In this document: in pieces, positions 13,401-26,674 of the stretch | Numbering within the stretch: position 1 is the stretch's first letter | Layout of the letters: each line of letters starts with the position of its first letter | NCBI GenBank assembly: GCA_030435675.1 | Contig: CM059625.1 | Location: 5,642,001-5,706,000, forward strand | Direction: 5' to 3' | Length of the DNA stretch: 64,000 bases | From: Steinernema hermaphroditum | Taxonomy: Eukaryota; Nematoda; Chromadorea; Rhabditida; Steinernematidae | Made by a program: the position numbers and the translations under genes | Notes under the pieces: model-generated | What the model was told of the DNA's origin: nothing | Database searches by the model: none | The model's input: only the letters and a program-made list of their open reading frames with translations

Positions 13401-15733
13401 AACCAACACACGAACGGACAGCTAATCACATCACCCTAGGCCGGCACCCCACTTCGAGGCCGGCAGGGATGGATGTGCGCGGCCTGCCCTCCTCGGGAGT
13501 GGTCAAGCGGACCGCCTTCTTTAGCATTACAAAGACGGAGGCAGGCGGCGCTTCCCTCAAGATGCCAACCCCCTTCGATGGCACGAAAATATTTATACTA
13601 ATGACTCACGTAGCGGTCAACGCTCGCTTATAAAAAGGATAAGCCACCAATGAGCATGACACTTTTCTCCAATGTGCCCATCTTGGGAGTTCGCTACTTC
13701 TCGTTATAAGAGAGCAGACTAAGGTCAAACTTAATCAAGTGCAGCCTACAATGCGACGTTCTCTGTGCAGCGCCTGTGTGTGGGATTGAGGGCTTGAATC
13801 ATTTCCTTTACGCACACATCATGTTGTACACAACGAGCCCCATTTCGGCTTTGGAAGGCCCTCAACCGGCGCACCACTTATAATGACGTGTGTCCAAATG
13901 ATGTGGATTCAAAAAAGCGTGAATAACGATGGAGGGCCGCATTTAACTGACGTGTGCGCCGATAACACCATGACCTAGTCACTCCTGCTGATCACATTTT
14001 TAGGAAATGATAAGCTAAAGAGAAGTGTGACTGAGGTGATGAATTAATGAGCAGCTTCGAATGGATGGCGTCAGTTTGGAGATGTCTCTTTGCATGTCAC
14101 GTTCACCAGGAACTAATTAAGAGTGTCCCCGAAAAATAGTAGTACATTAAGCATGCACTCTTTGAATGTGAAATTTTTAGAAATCCCTATTCATTTGGAA
14201 AATACAAAGCCGCCCATCTGAGTCATAGTCCGTTCCATCAACGCTGGCAAAGTGCAGCTCTGTCAAGTTGTCTGGCTGCTGGGTTCCCTGATTAGCAATT
14301 AGACCATTAAAAGATGAAAGATTATAGGACAGCTGGAATTTTTGCCTGTTCAGCTGGAACAATTTCGGGGGAAATTCAGCGTAAACAGACAAAGGTTCGC
14401 ATATCAAAATGAGTGTTATTCTCAAAATAGCTACAGTGTTTTGATGGTTTCTAAAAAACGTATGACCTTGTCAAGTATATGGGAGGCCCCTTCGATGCTG
14501 ATGCTGATGCGCACGTAGGTCTTCTTCGTTCTACACTATAATCCCTGTCCTGCACGTTCCCTCGCTGTTTCTGCGGGGCTGATATCAAAAAAGAAATAAA
14601 AAAAGCGGTAAACAGCCTTGTTGGTCCCGCCGGCGTCGCATTGGTACGATCCGTTCTAACGCCATCACATGGTCTTCAACTGTTGTTGTTTTGCCCGCTG
14701 CGATAAAAGATACGTTTGTTGGGACAAACATACATGAGTCAAACAGCGACGTAAGGAAAACTTGAAAAAAATGCTGTAATCGAGGAGAAATTGTCATGTG
14801 TTCATTGTGAAAACGTTTCGAACACGGTGCTATTCGTCATCGCTGAGAGCGAAAGCGCAAAATAGACGATGACAGCTTGGTGTTCGCGCAAAATACGTGT
14901 CAGACGAAATGTGAATGGAGGCGAGCCGTTGGCAATGACCGCATAGTTCGACGAAATGCCCCAAATTTTGTGTCACATTAACAACAAGGAAGAACCAGAC
15001 TAGAGATGATTCATCGCGCAAGGACTCCCGGCACTTTTCGTTTTACCACAAGTGCATCTGGAGTCACCGAATCAGCGGTCTGAGATGTCGAAACATCGTC
15101 ATGCCCCGGCATCCGATAAGGTCCAATTTGTGACCTGAACATCCCTCACAAAATGAATTATTTCCCAGCGTGAATCCTGTTTTCGTAGATCGTCTCCTAA
15201 TTGTGATGACTGATCGCCACCCTCTCGTTTTTTTTTTCTAGAAATTCCACCTACCGCGCTGCCGTCACATGACCAGTGAGCAGAGATCTTCACTCTGACG
15301 CCATGCGCCATAGTCGTGACTAAACACCGTTACCAGAACACACTGGTTCATGACCGTCACCCTACCGTAGTCAGGCGCAAACTCTAACCTGCGTCAGCAG
15401 TCGCTGTTCGGCTACTTCAACCTACAGTAACGTGCTGCGATTCGTTGCACACGACATTGTTTTTAGATGTTTCAAAACAGGAATTAGTCACGGCTGCTGT
15501 CTCTTTCTACTCTTTACAGTTTTCACTATTTCTTTTGTTTTTCGCAGAACATCACATACCTGCTTCTGGATTCTCCGCCGGATCATCTTCGAGTAGAACG
15601 CGTTGACGGCACCGCGCACATGGCAGTTGTTGTATTCCATGAAACTCCTGCAGTCCACCACCACAACACGATCCTGCCGAATGCACTCAGCCAATTGGCA
15701 TGGCTGGATTTCGCGCATGCCTTGGTCAAACAT
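7446..15733 (-). CDS. vhp-1: MAP kinase phosphatase VHP-1 (rhodanese + dual-specificity phosphatase)
   Basis: Dephosphorylates Tyr and Thr of JNK/p38-type MAP kinases; in C. elegans VHP-1 acts on KGB-1 and PMK-1. Exons in transcript order: 15560-15733, 12153-12366, 9063-9292, 8866-9016, 8693-8816, 8464-8647 and 7446-8417, 682 residues, with all phases consistent. The rhodanese-like domain (about 10-140) holds VVVVDCRSFMEYN and a basic kinase-docking patch SKMIRRRIQ. The phosphatase domain (about 175-320) holds the general-acid region FPVNDTATAKL, the active site HCLAGISRS with Cys near 270, and KERRPTISPNFNFM. The tail of about 360 residues is Ser/Pro-rich and has two LQRPTR motifs. The C. 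elegans protein is about 657 residues, which fits a start at MFDQGM. However, the frame stays open upstream to about 15826, so a short 5' exon may be missing. Two introns of about 3 kb split the rhodanese domain and separate it from the phosphatase part. Confidence 0.93.
9293..12152. other. vhp-1 intron (2.86 kb) with AP-1-like sites
   Basis: Donor GGTGAGTAC at its right end and acceptor TTTGTAG at its left end (read on the minus strand). Several long open frames occur here on both strands (for example 9515-10042 and 10229-10645). They contradict one another, have no splice context and look like by-products of the higher GC. TGACTCA sits at 9959, 10440 and 12030. No transposon or RNA gene was recognised. 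Confidence 0.6.
9959..14741. promoter_or_regulatory. Cluster of TGASTCA (AP-1-like) sites in the vhp-1 introns
   Basis: TGACTCA or TGAGTCA occurs at 9959, 10440, 12030, 12995, 13390, 13602, 14219 and 14735: eight copies in about 6.05 kb of intron. The motif in either orientation is expected about once per 8.2 kb at even base composition. This 7-mer is the AP-1 (Fos/Jun) core, and several copies are followed by T, which also fits the SKN-1-type RTCAT half site. VHP-1 is a negative regulator of JNK-type kinases that act on Fos/Jun proteins, so an intronic feedback enhancer is a reasonable inference. Confidence 0.5.
12367..15559. other. vhp-1 intron (3.19 kb) within the rhodanese-encoding part
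   Basis: The donor is CAG|GTATGT and the acceptor TTTGCAG (minus strand). It contains five TGASTCA sites between 12995 and 14741 and a TATAAAAT on the plus strand near 13370. I found no nested gene that I could support. Confidence 0.6.
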
Positions 15734-18700
15734 GCAAGGTCCGATAGAGACGACAGGCTCTGGAATGAGATCACTTAGCTTCTCAACTGTCCCGACGTTC
15801 GCATCATAGATGTTCCCGCGCCATTAAGAAAATAAATTTAAATGGGATTCACGAAACCCCTCACGTATGGAGTTCGCGCGAATTCGGAGACGACGAACGT
15901 CGATCTACTTTAAAGAGCATGCGGAGGGTGCGACCTCCGCGGACAGCACAATCAACAACAGCACAAAAATGACATCATCGTCACGTTGCTTTCAACACCT
16001 CTCGTACAGACGATAAAATGAAGGAGCGTTTTCGGGAACGCAATAAAATCAAACTTCCCCTCGCCGCGAGCACTTCCACCTATTAATCATTTATTAGCAA
16101 GAAACGAACGATTGTGGCAGCGGCCAATTTGTATGTGAAAACAGCGGCGCTGTACGTGCAAAGCGAATATTAGCAATGGTTATGCCCGCTCGGGCATGAC
16201 CGTATAGTGAAAAAGCGACGTAGCGTTGCAGTCCGTCGGTCTCTAGGTACCACTGCGCTGACCGCTGTGAACCGGCGCTTCTTTGCTAAAGGTAAGACAG
16301 CTAACTGGACACGCCATATGTTGTCATGTAAGGGAATGATAAGTGCGTCATTATCAGACAACTAAAGAGCACACGATTGTTTGCTGTCAAAGAATTTTCG
16401 CTGCATATGAGCCTTCACGCTTGACGGTCCTTGACGGTCCGGTTCAATCCGCGACATCTGCCAAGTTTTGGGGACATTCGTTCTCTGCTTGCGATTATAA
16501 GAACGGTGACTATTATAAGAATATATGGTAGCCCTTCAGGGTGGCCACACGATCGCGTCCAGTCACTCTTGGCAAATATTAAACGCATGAAAAACGCTTA
16601 AACAACAGAGTTCGATCACGGCAATCGATCGTGGAGGGAAGAGAGAGGTCCGCGGGCAACTGGAACCGCCGGAGTGTAGTGAATGGGCCCTTGAGGCCTG
16701 CTAATATGGACGGAATAAGTGACGCTCAGTTGGTCTATTTGTACAGAAAATATTACAAAGAAAGAAATACACACACCTTTGCCAGCACTGTTGAAGGCGG
16801 CAATAGGAACCGTCGAAGGAGAGTGATGTGATCGAGAAAACACCACGCTATAAACTATAAAGAAGAGCGCGGGGAACTGAGTGGAGGAGAAGGGAACAGA
16901 AAGGGAAGGACGTATGGATAGAATGGGAAGACAGCGGGCGCAGAAAGTGACGTCACTTTTCGTCATGGCAGAACCGCCATCCGCTGGAGAGGGAATGGTA
17001 TGCGATTTCGATATGTCGCTGAATAAGCCACTGACGGCCAAAAGGCGTACGGGTGCGAGGAGGTTCCCACTATTGTCATCAGGATGAAATGGATCGGGAA
17101 CTCCAGCAACGCCGGAAACGGGATAGGAGAGGGAATAACAAACATTCGTTCCACAGTACCATTCCAGGCCACGAAACGCGTTCAATTTGGCCGTCACTTA
17201 ACAGCGCTTTACGGTGATTGAGCACAATGACAAAAACGCGAGAGTCGAAGCAGTGAGCTGAAAAAAAGAACGAATTCCTCAGCTCTATTCATTTGGCCAA
17301 CAAGTGACTAAGACAGCTTTTAAACCCTCGCAGACAAATAAGAAAGAACAGTCCAAAATGTGAGTCATTTCGAAACTTTCAGCTGGCACGAGGAGAGCGT
17401 GCGCTTCGGCAAAAACGAGCGGCAAGCCCGGCACACGCCTACAGTGAGAGATGACGTGATATAGACAAGACAAACAGACCGGTATTATTGTGCTCTTGAC
17501 GCGGCCATCGATCCGGATGCCAGTTCAATATTGTATATGTTTACGAGGTGATGTGGTTCCTTGTGAAACTGCTTTCCCAAGGCAAACATGCCGGAATAGT
17601 GTAATCAGCCCCTAAAAATAGGGATTCCTGGATAAGCAAAAACATTCGATGTCGACCAAAGTCTGCATCCACCGGTTCCTAGGCGACGCTCGCTGCTTAT
17701 CATAGATGAACTTTTCAATTTCACAAGTTCTATTGGCTATTAATATAGTCCATTTTTTCGCGTTGATTTGGGTGACATCATCGACAAAACCCGAAAACCC
17801 CATTCTTACTCTCATAAGCCGGTTGTTTAAAATGTAAAGATCGAACGGCGAGATTATTGGACGAGCGGACGGCTAAATAATGATCTTGCGAGAAATATGA
17901 CCTTGTGTTCGTGTTCTTGTGTTCGTTTGCAGAATTCTTCCACTCAAGGCGACGCGTCATCGCCTTCCAGTTTACAAATCTACTCAGTGCTGACGGGCAG
18001 CGCCGAATCGACAAAAAAGTCCCCTTTCGCTGCAAACCGCGACAATCGCGTCATTTCGCGATCGATCACATCATCGACTCGACCATCGACTGTGCGCGCG
18101 GGCGACTGCCAGCGGCTTCTCTCTTTTGTTCTAGGGCCAAACCGCTTGCTAAGCAGCATAGCTTATTTGGCGAGTTTCGCGCCGGATTCCCATGGCATGA
18201 TAGGTTCGGATGGAGAGAATTTCTGAAGTGAGGCCGATCTTTTAATAACGCTGTTCTATCAGCGAATATAAATAATTCAGCCGAAAATTGACTTGCCACT
18301 CGCGCGGCGCTCTTTTCAATTACAGCGCAATTTGGGTGAAAGGAATAACAAAAAAAATATTTGTATCACGGAAAAAGTGGTCTTTTTGAGGCAACGGAAC
18401 GAATCGAGTGGTCTGAACGAAATAATCGTTTCCTAACAATGCCGTTGAAAGGTCAAAAGGAGCTTTTTCGCCAGGAATCGCTTAGTCATTGGCGAAAAGA
18501 GCGATGATTGAAGCAGCAGAACACTATCGATCCGTTTGCATGCAGAGACTAATGCGTCGCGCACCAGAATACGAGGGATTCGCATACAAAATCACGTTGA
18601 TGGACGGGCGACGAGATGACTGGTTGCATGCAGGCGAAGCACATGGAGCAGCTCTGTGGGCTCCATCTGCGTGCGGTGTGCATCAGATGTTTGTCGACGT

Positions 18701-21700
18701 GCAGGTAGAGTGGTAAAAAGCGCAAACAATGACGTTACCTAGCGCATTTTTGCCGATTCTCTGCATATACCTCAACTGGGCGCAGAAAGAGGCCATCGGA
18801 GAAGGTGATTTTAAGTTGAACACACTTAGGAATCGGCATGACGTATATTTTGCAATTTGATTTACGTATGGATAAATTTAATTCTGGATGTCCGCTCGAG
18901 CAATACAGATAATAGCACGGCCGTATCTAGATTTTATGGATTCCTTACAGTACATGCGCGCGAGACGACTCTTGCAAATACAACCCGCGAGCGATGCACA
19001 AAGATTGTTTTCTATTTACGGGCGGGCGATGCACAAAAGAGGCGACAATGGTCAGCTAACCCGGGATAAACCACTCCTCGTGCTTCATCTATCGATTGTC
19101 GCGACTGATCGATCGGGTTGGCCCATTGTAACAGATGAGACTTCGAGAGTCGTCGCCGTGAGTCAACAGAAAACGAGGACAGCAAAGCGTAAATATGTAT
19201 ATAAACTGGATTAACAGTTCTTGGTGCTTGCGATTGGGAACGGTGAGTGCAGGAAACGGGCGTGCTACAACATGCCGGCGATCCTAAGGGTGCGCAAACG
19301 CATAGCCTAACCATACTAAATCGGATGATACAAGAGGGAAAAGAGGAAACGGAGAGGAGCCCTCGTCTGAATGGACCTTGGTTCGCCGACGCCGGGCACC
19401 ACGCGGGCTGACACGACTGTCGCTGTGCGCGCTCAAATGACCCGCGCATTTGCGAGAACGACTACGACAAAGGCCCGGGTGACGTCACTTTCCTTTTACT
19501 ATAAGCAGACGGTTCTGCCTAATCGAGGTCGCTTTCGCAAGAGGATGTCGTCCTCGCCAGGGTCATGGACTTTTCGCAATGGGCACAAAAAGGGCCGGGC
19601 ACTTTCGAAAACAGGAATAGACAACTGAGTTGTGGCCGTGGCCCGGTCTCATGGTTGTGTCTTTCGCAATAAATTTGTTGTTTACTTCGAGTTGTCTCGA
19701 GAAACAACTAAAATGTTTCATGCATTTCCCGCTTTAGCGCAAATAATCTGAGTGCTCAAATGAGGTTATTTCTATAGAGATCTATATCCTAGAAGCAGAA
19801 AAATTTATTTGCAGGTATACCTCCTATTGAGACCTTTGGCGAAATCAGATAAGACAAAAGTTCCCGAGCAACCTCCGCCAATCTAAAACAACAAGAAAAA
19901 ACGTTCAGAATCTCCAATTGTTTAGAAAAGTGCATTACTAAGGAAAACAGTTGATAGGATCCGTTAAGGTTTTCAACTTTAACTTTAAAGTGTAAATCAT
20001 TTTTCCTCATGCACTGACGTATATGTTCCCTTGGCTAAGTACCTGTTTGCATTGGAGAATCTGCTGTATTCCAGAGATCTGTGGAAAGGGGTGTGAAGCT
20101 ATAACGGATGAACCTTCTTATATCCATCCACTTCTGGGGACTTATCTGATTCACGCTTTCTCACGACATTAGTCCCGAACAGACGTGTGATGTCTGCACA
20201 CGTCGACCGTTTGAAATTTCGTTCCTGCAAGAAATCAGTCGCTTTTAAAAGTGGAGATACGGAAGTCGTTTAGTGCAAGCGAGCCGGAGATTGCATTGCT
20301 AGGCGAAAGATAGTTGTAAGCATTTGAAACGTTATGCAGATGTCCAGATCAAAGAAGCAGCAGATGATGACAGAAATGTAGCAAAGGTGGCCAATCCCGA
20401 AGGAGAATTTATCAATAGTAACTGACTAAGTACCCTTTAAAAGAGCTGCTAAAAACTGTTCGAAACTGAAAGGAATTTAACTCCCTGCATTAATTAACTG
20501 TTTTTTAAAAGAACACAATGACTAATGCCGCGCACAAATTATTTTTGACCATTAGCCATTTTTTAGCCAAATTGACCATTAGCCATTTTCTCTCGATGAG
20601 TAATCACTTAGGAGGAAGTCTAGTGACTGAAAAGCTAAGATGATGACTCACCGCGTAAGACACATTACATTGGTATATCTGGTGTACAGCTGGACGACGG
20701 TCAAAGCCAGTCTTCTGTTGCAAAAAATTGATAAAAGATGGATGTGCGCGTTGCACAGAAAGTTATTGACCATTATTTGATGTCCTTACCCATTTTCTCT
20801 CTGGTGAGTTATCTTCAAATTTAAACAGGAGGGATTGTAGTTTTTCATGTGTCAGATGACATATAGAGCAACCATAAAAATCTATTAGCGAATCAAATTT
20901 TGTTAGCTCTCAAAGTTCCTCGTAGATCATATTGTAGTAATTTTTAAAACGTGGACGATATGAATAATTCGCCTATATTCATTTCCTTTCACCAGTAGTG
21001 TTTTCCCACTTACAAGGAGAGGTCCCAAATTGTCTTTTTTCAAACGTTTTTTGGCTGCTTTTCTAAGATTTTCGGCATTTAGAGCTATGTTTGGCATTGT
21101 AAATTAACAAGCATGTCCTTGAGGCAGGAAAACCGGTCAGAAAACGGCAAAGACTGGCAAAAATACCGTATATTCTGGGTACCGTATATTCTACCTTATA
21201 TTGAACCTATCAGGCTGTGCTGCACTCTGCCACGTCTATCTCTATGCCAAATTTCAGCCTAATCAGCGTGTTACGGTTTGGGTTGTTAGCAGAAATCCAA
21301 ATGAGTGAAAAACGAAGTGTTGACTCACATCGATCGGAGCGCACGAGACAAATGAGGCTGCTATTTCTGGTGTTCAAAAAAGATGCGGAAACGGAAGTTC
21401 GTAAGGCACTGCGGACAGTCACCTTGGAGCACATCTCACGGTGGTTCGTGACAAACCCGAAAAAAAAACCATTTGTCTGAATAACACTAACAAATCTCCA
21501 CATGACCGGCAAGGATTCTGAAGCCGGAAGTGGCTGCCCTCCGAACAGGGAGGCACCAGAACGGATTGCTTATGAACGAGGCCATTTATAGAGTTTCGTG
21601 TGTCTGTAACCTTTGAAACCTCCTTTAAAATTAATGTGCCGCCTAATGGAGTCGCAAAATTAAACGCTCCTCCGGCGAAACTCTTTTCCGTCTGGCTCAT

Positions 21701-22013
21701 GAATAATGCATTTGGTGCGCTGATTAATAACGGCTTCACCCACACCTCTCACCCTGATTACTTCTTTTTGTGCTTGGGCACCGATGTAATCATAGCGATG
21801 GACGATGATGTCATTAGCCATTCGACGAAGGTTAGGAACGGCGCAATCTGGAAATGAGTCGGGCGACAAAGGGGGTCTCCAGAAAGTACACGGTCGACAC
21901 ATGAAAATTTTATGAAGCACCGCATTGTGATGCTAACATAATGGACTTGTTAATTTGGTGCATTACGTTTACGTTTTAATTTCCTCTCTCTGGTCGGTTT
22001 CGACATTCGACCG

Positions 22014-22047
22014 CCACCGTACCTCGGATTATTGCCTGGTACGGTGG
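22014..22047. repeat. Short perfect hairpin
   Basis: CCACCGTACC at 22014-22023 is the exact reverse complement of GGTACGGTGG at 22038-22047, with a 14-base loop. No gene context explains it. Confidence 0.6.
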
Positions 22048-25000
22048 TATACGAGCTGTTCGCCGGTTTCTAGGTAGTGAGCCATGTTGGAGCAATAATC
22101 ATTTTTCAGTTAAGAGGGCGATGACTAATCGTCATTTGCCTGGATAATTGAATTTCTCAAAAGAAAATTGAATATGGGGATGGTAAGTTGATGTTGGGGA
22201 CAAGCCGTGCACTGGATGATGCACGTCATGAGAGCTTAAAGAGCAAACGTGCATCCAGAAATATGGAAGGGTAAACAAAATTATGAAGAGCGTCGAATAT
22301 TTTCCAGATTCACACGGGATCCTCGGCGGTATGACTGAAAAACTATGTAGTCACTAGATACATTAAATTGGCCACACTCATTTGTGATTCGTGGGCGTCT
22401 ATAGATTAATCCCATTCTAGTATTTGACTGAATATCTTTTTAGTGTTTCATTAGAAATGTTGTTTTTGTCGCTAATCATCATTGTGATTCGTCTCGAGCT
22501 TCATCTCGAAAACACGTCATTTTACGATGAATCAGCATTAATATAAGCAGAGGTCAAGTGAAGGTCATCACTTTTAGAATTGCTTTGTTTAAAATTCGCC
22601 CCTTAAGAAGCGGGGGAGCACAATGTGTAAACATGTTAGAACACACAGTGTCCTGTTTCATTCACAGTCTAACAAAAAATGTTGATCGATCGAATCAGCG
22701 TGCAGTAGTGTCACATACATCTTCTACCGCTATAAATTTTGGCAAAAATTTTTGTGTATCCAGTTCATAGAAAAAGATGTGTTTTGCTGGTAGAAAAGCG
22801 TGAACAGAACACATAAAAAATGACCAGAATTGTTAAATTAGAGAAAAACGATGTAGGGAACAAGAAGTATGGAGAGTGCGCTCAGCTTTTAGCCTCCATT
22901 TGCTTTTCAACGATTTCCGCTATCGACGTTTCCTTGTTTCCATGCCGCTATCTGTCAACAGTCTCACGTGCCTAGTCGAATCATCACTTTCTCAAACATC
23001 TCCACCAAAATCGCCCGAACTTGCAACATCAACATTACACAAAGAATCTCTTTTTACAAAATCTGTCATCCTTGTTTCACTGGTGACTAAGCGCTTAAAC
23101 CCTAGTTAGTCACGCCTACAGTCCAAAACATAAATTTGTCCACGGCTTTGCCATGTCTTAGCCGATTCTGACTCAGTAGATTTGGTTGAAAAACATAAGG
23201 ATAGTACTAATGACCGATGATCAATTCGTATGAGTACACGGCGGTTCTATGGTTTCGGGGCGCTATTGTCACGTTTACGTCAAAACTGAGGTCTTAGTAA
23301 TTGAGCGGCTTTTGATTGCAAGGTGTATCACTTTTCTACGAGTGGACGTCACTAAAGAAGGTGTTGACGACACTCCATGTATCAGGTTTGGCCTGTATTC
23401 GGCGGTCCTTGCGCGTTTTGAAAAGGAGGCCTGTGCCACACTAAACGATCTTTCTAAATTAGGAGCTCAGGATAACCGGAGTCAAAGTAGGGTTTGAGGC
23501 AGGGTTCATGTCCAAAGAGAGACCGAGTACTACCAAGGTATCATCGAATTCTTCCACAGCTCAAGTCCCACCACGGCAATGTTGAATCCCGTCGCAAGTA
23601 CATCAAATTTTCATACTAAGCCATCCTCCTTTTTGCGATTCCAAGTCAGAGTCTGGATTTCAACTCCGATTCCGTTACATTTTGAGAAGGTGCCGAGTGT
23701 CAGCAGGAATCTTCGATGCTTTGATGATTTGCTTCTAGCCAGCAACAATCATTTTCAAGTTCAAGATTTAAGAGGTGCAACGCAAGACACTAGAACTCTG
23801 ACTAATGGTGGCAAATGGAAAAGAGGTGAGTATTAATGCAAATAAATCATAAGTGAGCAGTCCTACTTCAATTCAATTACCCTTAACCGCCATGGATCGG
23901 ATCGACTCAGCAGGCATAGTGTCGCTATAGCAGCCAGCAGTACAGAATACAGAAGCTCGTTCAATGTGTCAGGCAGCTACTTTTGGCCTGTCGCAGCAGC
24001 GAATGAACAGAAGTAAATCGTGGAGATACGATATATGTAGTGGAGCACGGCGATATCCCGCCCAAACGACAATTGAATCTAAGGTTTAATCAGTAAATCC
24101 AATAAGCAAAGTTACTGGACACGGGAATTATTACAATTTCGCACGCGAGCAAACATGCTTGGGCCTCGTAAAATTACTGTTCGTCCAAGGGCGCCAATTA
24201 AAATTTCGTTGAGAATTTCCAATTCTAACACAACATAAATCTAAGCATGTTATTAAAATTATTTTTACGATACTCAGATGCGAGATTTTGGTCCGGGAAG
24301 TAGAGGATCCGAGGACGCTCCAGTTGGGACTGTCTATGGCGGCTAACCGTCATCTTGTGTCACATGATCGGCTCTTCCGGATTTTGTGTGAATTGGGCGT
24401 CTCAGCGAACGGCTATCTTAGGTGCATTGTAGTCACGGTTTAAAATCTCACTGTGTTTTAATCTCATCTTATAAAACCAGTCAACAAACCTGATACCGAC
24501 TACTCACTGCATCACTTTTGAGATGGACCTTACTGACTTGTTTTCAATGAGGGACCACGGTCTAAACGCGCAGAACGGAGATGAATCGGACCTCAGAAAC
24601 TGCGTGCTTTGATTACACGAAAAATATTTTTGTTTCTCATAAGCGCTGTTCCCCAATCAACGAACGTGAGTATCAATTGCTTGCCACTCATGAAAAGGAA
24701 ATTGCTATACTTTCTCAGAAAGCCGGACGCACATATTTTTGTTGTTTTGTCGTAGTTTTGTTTTGCTATGTGACGATCACGTACAATATCATTATGCTCC
24801 GCTGCTAATTTGTATTTTTTGTACAATGAAGCCATTGTTTTTAAGTGATGGACTACGAATGATTGCGATTACCTCGCAAGTGTAGCTTTTCTGGTTCCGT
24901 TTGTTCTCGTTTAGAATATCCAAAAGGTTCCATCATATCTCGTCATTCTTCAGCCATTTCTACATGTAACCACACGTCAGTATATGTTCTTCTAAAAAAA

Positions 25001-26366
25001 CATCTTAAATGCATGATTGTGGACAATTGCCAGAACAGTGAAAGACCCTTCTTGGTAAAGACCGACCCGACCCAACACCAGGCCTTGTGTGGGCGTCTGT
25101 AACACTGATCTACGAAATACTTAGTTGCTTTTCAGAATCATACATTGCTATGCATAATGCATAGGAAAATATTATTATAGAGCACCTGCAAGAATTGAAA
25201 AAATGGAGTCCGGAGTCAAACTCTAATTCAAATTGTAACAGCGAGAATACACACCATCGTCGGTCTCTCGTTTGTACCGTGCTTAAAACACGTATGTCCC
25301 TCTTAAGATTGCATAAATAACACCGGAATTTCCCAACATCTAGTTTCATCTAAAGAGGCCGTCAGAGAGCAACTGTATTGTTCAACATTATTTTCAATAA
25401 ACGCTGCCGTCCATGTTTTCACGCTGTGTGAAGGACTTGAAAAAACTGATTTGTAAAGGTACAGTTATTAGTCAGTTTCAGCAACATTACAGCCCGGTTC
25501 GCTCTCAGTGTACTGGGCGAGCGGTTCTAGAACTCTGGACTGTGATTTTCGCTTTATTAATACCGATGTGTATGATCTCTGCGAGCAGATGGACTAACCT
25601 GTTGCACGTGCATTATTGTATCGAGAGGATGGCATCCAAAGGTTGAGCGCCTTCTTGGCGTACCTTGTACAACTAAGACAAGAGAATAGACACACGTCTA
25701 TCACTTTGGTGAATCAGCCCAGATATTCGAATCACTTCAGACTCTGTTAGACGTTCTGTCGTGTCACTACTGTATGTCAAACTCACTTCTACATCAATCT
25801 TCTATAGTCTCGTACTGTATAATTTCGTCTAGAAACGGTCATCCCCAAGCCGGAAGTTGTGAATCAGATGTTCCTTGAAACAATGGTATCCATTTTCAGC
25901 CTGTCGTAAACATGTTATGTCTGTTACTTGTCGTAAAGGGACATCTCATTACGCTTTGCATCTGAACAAAGCGTGAAAAACACGGATGTTGTGGTGACCA
26001 TTTTGCACGTCAGACTGTTTCCTTAAACTTTCGTCGAGCAGGTAATCTTATTATGGGTGTCATTATCGTTTCTGCGCCACCGATTATCGGCTCATAAACA
26101 TGGAGACACAGTAGTGCAACGGAAATGTTCATATCTCGTGCAGGTGATTCCGCAGAAATAGGACCACAGCTTAGACTTTTATCACCCGGAACATGTTTTT
26201 GCAGCCTTTGCCAGCCCACCATTTTGTGCTTTTGAACTCCGATTTTCGAAAGCACCTGTCAACCACATAACGCATTCCTGCAGATTATGCATTATAAATC
26301 CAATGGTGTGAGTAATTTCATTGCGGTGCAGGTGTTAATGCCGTACAGCTTGCAGTCCTCAACAAA

Positions 26367-26372
26367 TTTATT
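26367..26372 (-). terminator. Candidate poly(A) signal of the copine gene
   Basis: The plus strand reads TTTATT, so the minus strand reads AATAAA. It is about 300 bases after the copine stop codon at 26675. Confidence 0.4.
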
Positions 26373-26674
26373 AACGTCTTTTCAAATTCTGTACAACTCC
26401 TGTTTTGCACTCACACTCTCTACATACATCAGAACGGAGAACCTATTCTACCTAAAAAATGCTAGAAGAGACCAAAAGTGGGGTGAATGCAAGCTGGTAC
26501 GTATGAAGCCTAGCGATGCTAGCACACGCAGATCTAGGCGAGTGTGAGCAACGGTAAATTCTGCGGATGTAACTATCCAGTAACGACAAGCGAATGTACA
26601 CGGAAAATAAGCCCGCATAAAATACGAATACATGTCACTCGGGATTCGAAAAATAGAATTGGCGAGAACAACGT

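Larger units (their letters stand above)
15734..26674. other. About 11 kb without a supported gene between vhp-1 and the copine gene
   Basis: The part nearest 15734 must contain the vhp-1 promoter and any upstream exon. The longest open frame (16616-17197, minus, 193 codons) has no recognised motif or splice context. Further TGASTCA sites occur at 17361, 19159, 20644, 21321 and 23169. A 10-bp hairpin lies at 22014-22047. Short direct repeats lie at 21167-21195 (TACCGTATATTCT twice) and near 20547-20592 (TTGACCATTAGCCATTTT). The stretch 21200-21920 has overlapping frames on both strands that could be decayed transposon sequence, but I cannot name a family. Confidence 0.5.

Noticed and set aside
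16616..17197. 193-codon open frame on the minus strand
   Set aside because: It has no recognised motif, splice signals or start context, and it overlaps an open frame on the opposite strand.
18489..18716. 75-codon plus-strand frame ending near a GTAGAG donor
   Set aside because: Coding-like by eye, but it has no acceptor, no partner exon and no recognised family.
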